Shown piece after piece: positions 46,250 through 55,504 of a stretch of 64,000 bases of DNA. Positions within the stretch are counted from its first letter, which is position 1, and every line of letters begins with the position of its first letter. The notes under the pieces were generated by a model. It saw only the letters and a program-made list of their open reading frames with translations. It had not been told where the DNA came from and made no database searches. A program made the translations under genes and the position numbers. The stretch lies in assembly GCA_020342235.1 (NCBI GenBank), contig CP073217.1, positions 1,364,001 to 1,428,000 of the forward strand, read 5' to 3'. Source of the DNA: Saccharomycopsis phalli (taxonomy: Eukaryota; Ascomycota; Saccharomycetes; Ascoideales; Saccharomycopsidaceae).

Positions 46250-48673
46250 TCAATAATCGTTGTCGGCATTCACGAAAATCAACTCCGACTTGTCCTCATT
46301 CAACAACCAGATATTCAAGTACGAATACTCGCTAATTGTGTCATCCACCTGGTGCTTGGTAAACCCTCGCGCAATAAGCGTGCTCATGAGGTCCTCGACG
46401 TTCAATCTCAGAGACCCCGACTTTGTCGCCAGGTCCTTGATAAACTGGTATATCTTGGTTGTCGCCGACTGGTCCTGTTTCTCATGAGCCTCGTCCTCGT
46501 CATAGTACAATGACGACTTGGACACCTCAATCAACCGAAGAGCCTCCTCGACGTCCTCGATCTTCACTTCGTGGTCAAAGCGCAAGCGTGCCAACGCCTG
46601 TGAGAGTCTAAACACCGCCAAGAACGTCCGGGGCGTGGTGTGGCTAAACTGCTTGATGGAACCCTCATTGTTCTTGGACTCCTGGCGCATTTTGATGTAG
46701 GTGTTGACCACGTACTGGCCCACATGCTGGGGCACCACGGGCTTGAAGCTCCGGGCCTTGGAGACGTACTGACGGATGGTGACGGCGTCCAAGGGCTCGA
46801 AGCCGATATCTGGCGCGTGGTTGTTCATGTGCACGTAGGTAATGTGCTGCGCGAGCCGCTCGTCATGTTCGCGGATTGGCAAGTCCAAGAGCAAGAACAA
46901 GACGTCGAAACGCGAGAGGAGGGCTGCGGGCAAGTTGATGTTGTGCAACGGCGACACTTTGGGGTTGTATCTGCCGTAGATTGGGTTTGCTGCTGCCAAG
47001 ATGGACGCACGGGCATTCAAGGTGGTGTTGATTCCCGCCTTGGAGATGGAGATGGTCTGTTGCTCCATGACCTCGTGGATCGCAGTGCGGTCGTTTTCGT
47101 CCATCTTGTCAAACTCGTCGATACAGCAGATGCCGTTGTCGGCCAACACCAACGCCCCGCCCTCAAGAACCATTTCGTCGGTGATTGGGTCCTTCATCAC
47201 CGCCGCAGTCAAGCCGACGCCCGAGGAACCTTTTCCGGTGGTGTAGACGCCGCGAGGCGCCAACTTGCTGATGCTCTTCAACAATTGCGATTTGGCAACT
47301 CCGGGGTCACCCATCAAACAAACATTGATGTCACCACGGATCTTCATGCCGTCGTCCATCTCCTTGGTGACGCCGCCAATCAACAAGAGCAACAACGCCT
47401 TCTTGACGTCATCCTGCCCATAGATCTCCGGAGCAATTGACTGCGCAAGCCGCTCATACACGTTCCCCTGCGACCGGAGCAAGTCGAGCTTGAGTTCCAC
47501 CTCGCTGTCGATGGTCAAGTTCTCGTACATCTTCTTGTGCTGCCGGATGAATTGCGCCTCAATGTACGTGTCGGTCAAAAGCCCGGCCCGCAACGCCTGG
47601 AACCCGGTGTATGGCGCAGGAAGATAGATCCCCGTGAGGTCGATTGTCTCGCCGGGATTCACGCTCCGCACCAAGTCCCCATTGATGTGGATCGCCAAGC
47701 TCCGCGGAATGTGTCCCACGGGAACCTGGCTCGCCAATTCCTGGATCCGAATCTCCTGGAACGCAGAAAACTTGCACGCCCGAGTACTCATGAAAAGCTG
47801 CCCGTGGGACTGGTTCTTCACACACTCCTCGGAGGTACACTCTGCCAACGGTGTGAACGTCTTGGAGCTCACCTCCTGGAAGATCTCAAACCCGCACTTG
47901 TCGCACGTGTACGCATTCACCTGAATCAACGGTTTCACGTCAGAGACCCGCGTGACAATGCCCCGGATCGTGATCAACCGGCCCAAAAGCCCGCCTTTCA
48001 CCTCCCGCACCGCCAACGCTTTGCCCTTGCCATGATAGAGGTCCGTCAACGGCCGGAAATAGAGACAGTACCGGCGAGTGAGACTCGCAGGAAACAAGTC
48101 CGACTCGTCCTCTTTGGCTGCTTCCTGAGGGTCCTCGGCCCCTGTCACTTGCATCTCCTCCTGTCGCTCGTTCCGGAGCCGCTCGTTCCGGAGCTTTCGC
48201 TGCCGGATAATCACGTCCAAGACATCGTCCTTATAGCTCACATCTACAGTGGGCTCCGGCAAAAGATCGTCCACCACCCGCGAAAACAACTCGGTAAAGT
48301 GCAACGCGTTCAGGCACACAAGGTCCACCAACGCCTTGTTCTTGCTGCCAGTGTTTCGCGTGTTGTTGAACATAATGCTCTCCTCGTAGCTCTTGACGTC
48401 GTCCAAGTCAATGTAAATCGTGCTGATTTGCCGGTTCGCAACCTTCTGGAGCAAATTCATATACTTCGGCCCGGCCTGGATGTCCACATCCTGCAAATTG
48501 CTCGTCAAGTCGTCAATTTGCGCCTCTTCAATGTCGTTCATGTCAAGCCCGCTGCTCGTGCTGTAGCTCGTCTTGTAGTGAAGAAGAAAGTCCTTGATCT
48601 TAGTAGCCGCATCTCCATAGTCCACATTGATCTGAATCGTAGGAAGTTGTCCTGCTGTTGCTACCGCAGCCAT
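46250..48673 (-). CDS. MCM7: MCM2-7 helicase subunit Mcm7 (Cdc47)
   Basis: Subunit of the replicative helicase loaded at origins. I place the start at 48673 (807 aa). The frame stays open to 48871, but those residues are hydrophobic junk and overlap the promoter. Zinc finger 'CDKCGFEIF...CTSEEC' near residue 315, Walker A 'GDPGVAKSQLLK', 'ARGV..TTGKGSSGVGLTAAV'-type loop, Walker B 'GICCIDEFDKM' and arginine finger 'LLSRFDVLF'. The Mcm7-type C-terminal winged helix is 'LNVEDLMSTLIARGFTKHQVDD'. The early block 'LVCLNALHFTELFSRVVDDLLPEP' is also Mcm7-like. An ACGCGT box lies 53 bp above the start. Confidence 0.96.
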   Translation of the reverse strand: MAAVATAGQLPTIQINVDYGDAATKIKDFLLHYKTSYSTSSGLDMNDIEEAQIDDLTSNLQDVDIQAGPKYMNLLQKVANRQISTIYIDLDDVKSYEESIMFNNTRNTGSKNKALVDLVCLNALHFTELFSRVVDDLLPEPTVDVSYKDDVLDVIIRQRKLRNERLRNERQEEMQVTGAEDPQEAAKEDESDLFPASLTRRYCLYFRPLTDLYHGKGKALAVREVKGGLLGRLITIRGIVTRVSDVKPLIQVNAYTCDKCGFEIFQEVSSKTFTPLAECTSEECVKNQSHGQLFMSTRACKFSAFQEIRIQELASQVPVGHIPRSLAIHINGDLVRSVNPGETIDLTGIYLPAPYTGFQALRAGLLTDTYIEAQFIRQHKKMYENLTIDSEVELKLDLLRSQGNVYERLAQSIAPEIYGQDDVKKALLLLLIGGVTKEMDDGMKIRGDINVCLMGDPGVAKSQLLKSISKLAPRGVYTTGKGSSGVGLTAAVMKDPITDEMVLEGGALVLADNGICCIDEFDKMDENDRTAIHEVMEQQTISISKAGINTTLNARASILAAANPIYGRYNPKVSPLHNINLPAALLSRFDVLFLLLDLPIREHDERLAQHITYVHMNNHAPDIGFEPLDAVTIRQYVSKARSFKPVVPQHVGQYVVNTYIKMRQESKNNEGSIKQFSHTTPRTFLAVFRLSQALARLRFDHEVKIEDVEEALRLIEVSKSSLYYDEDEAHEKQDQSATTKIYQFIKDLATKSGSLRLNVEDLMSTLIARGFTKHQVDDTISEYSYLNIWLLNEDKSELIFVNADNDY

Positions 48674-48973
48674 GTTTATTGTGTATCCAAAAAGACAATT
48701 GGTGAAAATCCAGGCTCCTTTTTCAACGCGTTCCCAATTAGGAAACAGCAACGCGAAGACCACAACAAACATTTGGCAAGCAATGGCAAAAAAAAAAAAA
48801 ATTACTAGACAACAATAAATATTCCGCCACTCAGCATCAATATCATTATATATATATATATATATAATCACTCAATGCCTCCCTCTTGCTTGGCCCCACT
48901 TGACCCTCCTCGGTTGCGAGCCCAGGCGAGTGCGAATCAACAAGTGGGTTCCATACCTGACTTGTGATTAAAC
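48674..48973. promoter_or_regulatory. Divergent promoter MCM7 / GT62-like, with MCB box
   Basis: ACGCGT at 48726-48731 with a further ACGCGAA at about 48751, fitting MBF/SBF control of an MCM gene. Poly-A at 48787-48800 and an (AT)n run at 48846-48866 follow. Confidence 0.6.
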
Positions 48974-49948
48974 ATGCCTGACGACAGTTTCAAGAGTACA
49001 ATCAACAGGATAATCACAGAGAAAAACCTGAAAAAGCCATTCCCCAAAGTCAGGTTCAACCTTTTCTTTTTCAAAAAGCTCTTGAGCAAGTTTGCAAGCA
49101 TCAGAGTATTGAGATTGCTAATACCCTTTGGCTTTGTCGCTTTTCTACTAGTCTCAAATTTTGCAAAAACCAGGAGCGTGCTCAACGACGTGTTCAATCC
49201 AGTGGTGGTGGATAACACAAACTACCACTTGTATAACCACGGTGTGGATCGATGCCTGAAATCCGAAATCTTTGCCCTGTCCGATGACCAGGACCAGTAC
49301 AATTTTACAAAGTCCACCACTATCGTGATGCAGCCAGGCTACAAGGCGGTGTCTTATGTCAGCCACCAGGAGGAGGCTGATCCCCGGAAAGAAAAGACGA
49401 TTCTAGTGGGCACCAGCACGAAAAGCGGGGACATTGCCAAGTTCAAGAGCGTATTTACCAGAATCCAAGAGCTCACTTATCCACACAGCAAGCTCAGTGT
49501 GAGCATCTTGGTATCGGGAAGCGACAAGGACGACACTACAATCGAGGGATTTTTGGAAAACTATTATAAATTAAACCATAAAGACAATGGCTGTTTTGCA
49601 AAGCTCACCGTGATTTTCTTGTACAGCGGAGTGGCCAACAAGAGAAACTTTCTCATAAACAACTCGCTTGAGCACGAGGAGTTTCTCATCTATGTTAGCA
49701 GGTGGAGGGATTTCAAGCAGGAGTTGGAGTCGTTGACCGAATCGTGCAAATTGTGTAGAGGGGACGATTTCTTGTTGATGCGGTCGTCAATCTTCAAGCA
49801 GGGCATTCAGTTTACCGACATATTGCTTGACGACAACAACTGGGACCTGGTCGAGCTTTTGGATGGCAGCTTTGCAAAGGCCGTAAACAATCTCTGCTAT
49901 CAAGCTGCTGCAGTGGGATACCGTTGCTCGACCGTCAGTCTGCCCTAG
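48974..49948 (+). CDS. GT62 (Anp1/Van1/Mnn9)-like Golgi protein lacking the DXD motif
   Basis: 324 aa. Basic cytosolic N-terminus, one membrane anchor ('LRLLIPFGFVAFLLVSNFA', about residues 46-64) and a luminal domain that resembles the Anp1 family: 'TILVGTSTKSGDIAKFKSVF', 'LTYPHSKLSVSILVSGSDKDD' and 'NKRNFLINNSLEHEEFLIYV', where family members read ARNYLL..AL.PEH.W.LW.D.D. In this gene the acidic pair after that block is missing ('YVSRWRDF'). It ends 'AAAVGYRCSTVSLP', near where the family ends. GT62 proteins build the mannan backbone as complexes in which not every subunit is catalytic, so a structural partner is possible. The resemblance is weak overall; I see no better family. Confidence 0.5.
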   Translation: MPDDSFKSTINRIITEKNLKKPFPKVRFNLFFFKKLLSKFASIRVLRLLIPFGFVAFLLVSNFAKTRSVLNDVFNPVVVDNTNYHLYNHGVDRCLKSEIFALSDDQDQYNFTKSTTIVMQPGYKAVSYVSHQEEADPRKEKTILVGTSTKSGDIAKFKSVFTRIQELTYPHSKLSVSILVSGSDKDDTTIEGFLENYYKLNHKDNGCFAKLTVIFLYSGVANKRNFLINNSLEHEEFLIYVSRWRDFKQELESLTESCKLCRGDDFLLMRSSIFKQGIQFTDILLDDNNWDLVELLDGSFAKAVNNLCYQAAAVGYRCSTVSLP

Positions 49949-49949
49949 C

Positions 49950-50153
49950 TCAAAATGCCCACCCAAATTGGAGTATTTTTCCATTGGTCCTGGCGTCGTC
50001 ATTGGCAATATCGCGATATAATGACGCTCGGTCTGCTTCGTTCAAAGCCTTGAACTTGGCAATGGCATTGGCAACGTATTGCCCAACTTTGTTTTTCTTG
50101 ATTGGTGACGAGGTGGAGTTGGAAGAATTGGAGTGGAAGAATTGTTTGAACAT
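49950..50153 (-). CDS. Small open frame, 67 aa (uncertain)
   Basis: ATG at 50153, stop one base past the end of the convergent GT62-like gene. The product has a Ser/Asn-rich start, then an amphipathic helix ('KVGQYVANAIAKFKALNEAD') and ends 'GKILQFGWAF'. No family recognised. Composition looks protein-like, but its position on the 3' side of another gene and short length leave chance as a fair alternative. Confidence 0.3.
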   Translation of the reverse strand: MFKQFFHSNSSNSTSSPIKKNKVGQYVANAIAKFKALNEADRASLYRDIANDDARTNGKILQFGWAF

Positions 50154-50204
50154 GATTGAATTGATGAAAAGGGCTGGTTGGGAATTTCTCTTTTATATTG
50201 CATT

Positions 50205-50320
50205 TTAGTAAGGAAGAAGGAAGGAAGGAGAAAGAAGGAGAAAGGAAGAAATAACGAAGAAGAAAGAAGAACGAAGAACGAAGAACGAAGAACGAAGGAA
50301 GAAATAACGAAGAAAAGTGC
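50205..50320. repeat. Purine-rich GAAGAAC simple repeat
   Basis: Tandem GAAGGAAGGA and 'GAACGAAGAAC' units on the plus strand, next to the small open frame. Confidence 0.85.
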
Positions 50321-50538
50321 AAGAGAATGAGAAAAGACACTACCAAACGAAACGTCACAGTACAACATACAAATCGAGCCAGGAATGACTTGGACAAAAG
50401 GTTGATGGCGCAGTGATGATAATTACAGACCAATTGAAAGTATTGTCATACTGTATACTTTCTGCTTACATGTCACGCTTAATGCATGCAGTAGGATAGT
50501 ATAAATTGCTACGGGTCAATGTTAAAGTAATAACCATA

Positions 50539-50803
50539 TGTAATATAATACCTAAGATACGAGTTGGTAAAGTAGCTAAAATATATTTCGCTTGTCCGTT
50601 CAAACAAAAGTCTGGCTATCTATACTTGAAAAGAGCAATTGCCCAGCGGAATGTAGAATTACACCGGTTGGGGCAACTTAACTAGAGGAGCTAGAGCCAG
50701 ACAGAAAATAACAATTAAAAAAGAAAAAGCCTTGATTCTCTAAAAGGAATAAAATGACAAAGCGGGTTACAAAAATTCAGGATAAGCCTTGCTCTTCATT
50801 ACA
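50539..50803 (+). mobile_element. Solo LTR, copy A (265 bp)
   Basis: Begins TGTAAT and ends ATTACA, flanked by a perfect 5-bp duplication CCATA (50534-50538 and 50804-50808). Clear similarity over its length to copy B, and in reverse to copies C and D. No internal retrotransposon region is present. TG...CA ends with 5-bp duplications fit a Ty1/copia- or Ty3-type LTR. The intact ends suggest this is one of the younger copies. Confidence 0.85.
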
Positions 50804-51018
50804 CCATAAATGTGAAGCAATCACCTGTCAAAATAGCTACAGTCAAGAAACTATATTCGCACTATACAAAAAACTGCTTGCCCATTGGACATCTAAAACA
50901 CTACCCAAGAATATATATTAAATTTTGACAATCCTTGAAAAATCCCCCTGATTACTCACCCCAATAATCTACAAGTAAATATTTCTATTCATTGCCAGCT
51001 ATGACCAGGGTATGCGGT

Positions 51019-51026
51019 CCGGGTAA
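51019..51026 (-). promoter_or_regulatory. Reb1-type site upstream of the DUF4588 gene
   Basis: CCGGGTAA (TTACCCGG on the other strand), 43 bp above the ATG at 51069, the same distance as in the SEC17 promoter. Confidence 0.45.
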
Positions 51027-51068
51027 CGGATCTACATATGGCAAAATTTTTGTAGTGTGATTACTACA

Positions 51069-51713
51069 ATGATGGATTTATCGAATTTATCTTCAAATCT
51101 ACCACCAGCAGCTCCAGTATCGCAGGAGCAGCTAGATGAGTTGGATAAGAAATTGGCGGTCGAGTTCAAGAATGCGGCCAATTCGGTGGCAACGCTTTAC
51201 CGGTTATCCAAAGAGAAACAGGCGATGCTCCGTCACAAGGGATATTTGGACTGTCTAGACGATCTATTGAACTTAATAAAGCTCCACATGTATAGCAAGA
51301 GTGAGAACGAGCTGGATGAGGAGACTGCGGAATCGCAAAGGGACTCTCGTATAGGACAGGAATTTGACATTGAGAGCTGGTGCTTGACCAAGAAGGCAGA
51401 GCTAATGGGAGGCGCCAATATCAACAGCGGACTAATTGAAGAGAGTGTTAACGAAGAAGCGGGCACCGAAGCCGCCCCTGTTGCTGGTGGACTACCAAAA
51501 AAGTACGATTTTACGATAAATTATCCTTCAGGACAGCGATTTAGGCCATCGATGGCGCTATTGACGGTGGACCGGAAGAATCAAAAGTCTTCACGGAAAG
51601 CTATACCGGTTGAGCAAGAGGATGCGACCATGGGGAGTCCAGAAAATGGCGAGGTTAAACGGAAAATGGGAAGTGGTTATGGGCGACACAAGAAAATCAA
51701 ACGTATGCAGTAG
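51069..51713 (+). CDS. DUF4588 / HAPSTR-related protein (YJR056C-like)
   Basis: 214 aa from the first ATG; a second ATG follows at once (51072). The N-terminal block 'EFKNAANSVATLYRLSKEKQ' followed by 'LRHKGYLDCLDDLLNLI' is the conserved core that I recall from S. cerevisiae YJR056C and its fungal relatives, linked to human HAPSTR1. A shorter conserved block 'YDFTINYPSGQRFRPSMALL' lies near residue 155, and the tail is basic ('RHKKIKRMQ', a likely nuclear signal). Function in yeast is little known; the human relative takes part in stress signalling with the HUWE1 ligase. It converges on the small gene at 52263. Confidence 0.68.
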   Translation: MMDLSNLSSNLPPAAPVSQEQLDELDKKLAVEFKNAANSVATLYRLSKEKQAMLRHKGYLDCLDDLLNLIKLHMYSKSENELDEETAESQRDSRIGQEFDIESWCLTKKAELMGGANINSGLIEESVNEEAGTEAAPVAGGLPKKYDFTINYPSGQRFRPSMALLTVDRKNQKSSRKAIPVEQEDATMGSPENGEVKRKMGSGYGRHKKIKRMQ

Positions 51714-52262
51714 AAAGAAGAAGAAGGAAGAAGAAGGAAAGAAAAAAAAAGGAAGAAAGGAGTGGAATGGCGTTGAAAAGAGTAGAAATGGAATAGAATT
51801 GGAGTAAATGGAGTGGAAATGCAGCAGAGTTGAATAATGCAGATCAAACAAACAGAACTAAAGACGACATACAAGTATGAAGGCAATGGGCAAAGGAAAA
51901 TCGCCAATGACGGAATGAGAAGCAATGTACTATAAACCTCACGATATATAGGAACCTACTACCCACTGGTCCGCTAATTATAAGAGCATTTACAACCATT
52001 TGTAGCAAAGTACAGTCCAAAGATACAATCCCACGCGCAAAACGACGCGTAAAAACTACACAAAATTCCAGAGCACTAAAGGCAACCATCGGCAACAACA
52101 GAGCCGTCAAACTTACACCTCCAAGACCAATTTCTTGGCTCAGAGACAAATTTTCAAGAACATATTGTTGCAATATATACTAAATAAATGTAAAGCAACC
52201 CATCAAAAACACTATTATACAAACGTCTATACATAAATAAGCAAGAATTGAAGGCTGGCTAT
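51714..52262. repeat. Purine-rich convergent spacer
   Basis: The first 120 bp are a GAAGAAGGAAG/GGAATGGAATAG simple repeat (51712-51835). The rest is unique, mixed sequence with no gene seen. Confidence 0.7.
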
Positions 52263-52469
52263 CTAACCTCTAGTTGGACAGTGGAACTTCAAGCACGAGT
52301 TTGCACCCGAAGAGGTAGACGATGCCCTGGACTTGCCGGACGCATTGGAGTAAAAACTTGAGTCTGAATTATTTTGCCTGAGATTGCATCTATTTATGTA
52401 ATCTCTCTTCTCATCGAATTGCGCGAACTTCTGATCGCAGACTTTCGAGCTTGATTTAAACAAACCCAT
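52263..52469 (-). CDS. Small protein with N-myristoylation-like start (68 aa)
   Basis: ATG at 52469. The start MGLFKSSSK fits the myristoylation pattern M-G-x-x-x-S/T, and a cysteine at position 11 could add a palmitate. The middle ('DQKFAQFDEKRDYINRCNLR') is charged and helical. The rest is Ser/Asn/Gly-rich ('SSFYSNASGKSRASSTSSG') and the protein ends 'CLKFHCPTRG'. No family is recognised. Such small lipid-anchored proteins occur at the yeast cell periphery. The open frame extends upstream without another ATG. The lipid signal and the gene's clean spacing from its neighbours are the main support. Confidence 0.45.
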   Translation of the reverse strand: MGLFKSSSKVCDQKFAQFDEKRDYINRCNLRQNNSDSSFYSNASGKSRASSTSSGANSCLKFHCPTRG

Positions 52470-53669
52470 GGCAGTTGAAAACGCTGGTGACACTCAACGG
52501 CACCCCACAGCAGTGAATATAGTATTGCTTAGCTAATAAGTATAAAGTCAACAAGTATGTGTTACGTTGATGGTAAAAATTCACAATAAAACATCAGTAA
52601 CAAAAAAAAATTTTGGGAGCTCCCATGAGGCTTTATATTGTGGGAAAATACATTTGTTACATTTAAGAGGTATGACGCAGATCGCTGCATTATTGCATGT
52701 TTCCAGCGCATGCCAACAACAGTTGAGTAATCAGTATAAACGATATATAGTCATCCAAAAAGCAGTTTAAAGTATACAATGCCCTTTGCCTCGTTCTATC
52801 AGGCTTCAAACTGTTTTGCCACAACTGTGAAAGTGGCAAACACTGCGGTGCTAGCTCGGAGTCACGTGAATCACTAAAAAATTCGCTCCTAGGTGCTCTA
52901 TGGAGCCAGGGAAAATCCCTCAACCTTGAAAATTTTGTACAAAAAAATTTTCTGTACTAAATAGCACAACTAGTATCGTAGACTGCTTTTGTAAAGTCGG
53001 CGATTAGCATGCCGTGTCTATTATAATGCTACGGCATATTTTATTTTACGACTATAGGACTTTACAAATGAACACTCTTCCAGGGTTTCTGGTGTATGAT
53101 GTAATTGTCCAGCCTGATCAGCACGCCAAATCTGGATGACAGGGTAAGTGAATGACCCTTTCCCAGCAACCACCCCATGGCGGATTGAATGTATTATTGT
53201 CCCTTGTTTTAGAAACTCATTTTGGCATATTACCCGCAAACAAATACGTCACATTGCTGGGCGACCGCAGTGACAACCCATGCAAATATTGGATGACGGG
53301 TAATTATGGAAACGCCACTTTTGGTATTACCCGCAAAAGACGGTTTCCAGGAATAGAAAGCCAGGACCGATACCGCTAGCGACCATGCTGCTTTGGGATG
53401 GTGCGTCATGTTTACCCTCGAACGTGACCCTCGGAATACTATGAAATCCCCCCGAAAGTGCGTGGTCGGAATGCACAAATGTAAGCACACGTCACGTTTG
53501 TTGTCTCTCGAAAGTCTGCATCCGAGGGTGAATTCTGTCTGGTGTTTGTTTTGCTTTTTGCTATTTCATTTCAAGGCAAGAAATTAGGTTGCTAAAACAA
53601 GCAAGTTGCTTTAAAACATTGAAATTGCTACTTTTTCCCAATACAAAAATTTACTTATACTAGTTTGAC
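52470..53669. promoter_or_regulatory. 1.2-kb intergenic region, SUR7-type promoter with three Reb1-like cores
   Basis: TTACCCG cores at 53230-53236 and 53327-53333 and, inverted, CGGGTAA at 53297-53303. 'TGGATGACRGGTAA' occurs twice (about 53132 and 53290), and A/T-rich inverted repeats lie at 52930-52955. Short open frames here have no support. Confidence 0.45.
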
Positions 53670-54560
53670 ATGGGTACTAGATTTCATTTCAAGTCGACCT
53701 TGGTAGATTTCATCTTCCTAGCAGGATCAGGGCTTTTGCTCTTCCTCATCCTTCTCTCTGGTTCTTCCAAGAATCCATCATTTCCATTGGACAAGTTCTA
53801 TTGGGTGCAAGGTGACACTTCCGCCATCCCAGGTGCTCCAAAAATGGCTAGATGGACCTATTGGGGTGTTTGTGAGGCCGTTGGCTCATCCACCAAGAAC
53901 TGTAACGACTTGGGTCCAGCAATTCCAATTTCTCCAGTAGACAACTTTGGAACGGAGACTGGCGTCGCCCAATACTTCATCAGCAACAGAGACACAGTCT
54001 ATTTCTTGTCGAGAGTCGCTTGGTCGTTGATCCTCGTCACCCTCGTCTTCACCATCATCTCCTTGTTCCTCACCGCATTCCAAATATGCTCCTACCACGT
54101 CCAAAAGCTCACCGCCTTTTTTTCGTTTGTCGGGACCTTGTGCAACTTTGCTGCTGCCGCATTATTCACGGCTGCTGTGGTGCTCACAAAGAACCACTTG
54201 ACCAACGGGAAAGTCGGACCAACCCTCATGGGGTTGTTGTGGGCTTCTGCCGTGTGCAACTTGATTGTGTTGATCACCACGTTTGGCTTGTGTGTTAGAG
54301 AGTCCTACGTCAGAGCAAAGGAAAAGTACGCCCTGGAGAGCGTCTACACCGAGCCTAAACAATCTACTGGTTCTTCCAACATTGGTGCGGTTCCACCTCC
54401 ACCTCCACAAGCTGCTAGTCCAATTCCATTTGAAGATCCATACAGTGCTGCAAACCACGAGAACCAGTCTGTGTCTGCATCGGAGCCACGCAGCAGAAGC
54501 GGCATTAACTTTTTCAAGATCAACAGAAATCGCAAGGTTGATGAGGAGAGCGAAATCTAG
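53670..54560 (+). CDS. SUR7/PalI-family four-helix membrane protein
   Basis: A 296-aa plasma-membrane protein of the eisosome (MCC) or cell-wall-stress class. Four helices: about 10-30, 112-138, 148-172 and 186-210. The first outer loop holds 'FYWVQGDTS' followed by 'ARWTYWGVCEAVG...KNCNDLGPAIP', the family's W-T-x-x-G-x-C pattern with a second Cys. After helix 4 the cytosolic tail has a Pro run ('VPPPPPQAASP'), Ser-rich stretches and a basic end. Which member (Sur7, Fmp45, Pun1 or Nce-like) cannot be told by eye. Codon use is biased in the first half, suggesting good expression. Confidence 0.8.
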   Translation: MGTRFHFKSTLVDFIFLAGSGLLLFLILLSGSSKNPSFPLDKFYWVQGDTSAIPGAPKMARWTYWGVCEAVGSSTKNCNDLGPAIPISPVDNFGTETGVAQYFISNRDTVYFLSRVAWSLILVTLVFTIISLFLTAFQICSYHVQKLTAFFSFVGTLCNFAAAALFTAAVVLTKNHLTNGKVGPTLMGLLWASAVCNLIVLITTFGLCVRESYVRAKEKYALESVYTEPKQSTGSSNIGAVPPPPPQAASPIPFEDPYSAANHENQSVSASEPRSRSGINFFKINRNRKVDEESEI

Positions 54561-55296
54561 ACTGTCTTTTTTTTTTCCACTACGGGCGAAGGCTCATTTT
54601 TAATACTAATACCAATTATATATGATTTAGCAAAGACGTTTCCGCGGTCATTAATAAATATAATATATTCTTGTATGTTGCTTGGTTCATGCTGTGCTTG
54701 ATAATTTCAGGTGTTTGGCTGGTCCAGAAGGCTATGTTGATGTCAAATGTCTGCATGATGTTTGTATGCACCAAGGGGAATTTAGTATGCTATTATGGGT
54801 TATTGTAGTCGAGAATTGTCGTGGTGAAGAATTATGATAGTGAAGAATTATGATAGTGAAGGATTGATCTAGTCAAGAATTATTGTAGTAAAGAATTGGC
54901 ATATGCTCAGGAATTATTATAGTTACGAATTACTGTGTACACTAATTAGTCTAGTTGGAAATTAATCTAGCTGAAAATTAATCTAGCTGAAAATTAATCT
55001 AGCTGAGAATTAATCTATTTAAGAATTAATCTAGTTCAGAATTAATCTAGTTGAAAATTAGCATACGTTCAAGAATTAACATACATTCAAGAATTGTCGA
55101 GGTTATACTAGACCTAGTTAACCTTTGCAGAAACAGTCACGTGATAGTTTGGTGGCCGAAGTTGCCAACCACCAACAAAGAAAATAGTAGCCAGTCAGTT
55201 ATTATAGCGCATCAGCTTATAAGAATTGCCAACTATTTTTTAGACGACTCGTCATTCTCCATAGAAGAGGGCCAATTTCCAATATAACAAACCTTT
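54561..55296. repeat. AT-rich tandem repeats 3' of the SUR7-type gene
   Basis: 'GTGAAGAATTATGATA' units at 54818-54905 and about eight 'GAAAATTAATCTAGCT'-type 16-bp units at 54945-55100. No gene seen. Confidence 0.85.
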
Positions 55297-55504
55297 TGTA
55301 ATGAAGAAAGAAGGTTTACGCTAATATTCTTGTAACCCAGTTCGTCCTAATTCCTTTTAGAGAACCAGTAATTTTCCTTTTTAGTCGTTACTTCCTGTCC
55401 GGCTCTAGCTACTCCGTTAGTGAAGTGCCCCAACTGGCACAACTTCACATTCCGCCGAGAAATTGCCCTTTTTTACCAACTCTTCTTCTAGTTATTATAT
55501 TACA
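55297..55504 (-). mobile_element. Solo LTR, copy C (208 bp, reverse orientation)
   Basis: Reverse-strand relative of copies A and B, shorter than A. It starts TGTAAT and ends ATTACA on the plus strand, with a perfect target duplication CCTTT (55292-55296 and 55505-55509). No coding region is attached. Confidence 0.82.

Noticed and set aside
46250-48871. MCM7 read from 48871 as an 873-aa protein with an N-terminal membrane segment
   Set aside because: The extra residues are hydrophobic and unlike any Mcm7; they overlap an ACGCGT box and a poly-A tract. The ATG at 48673 gives the expected start.
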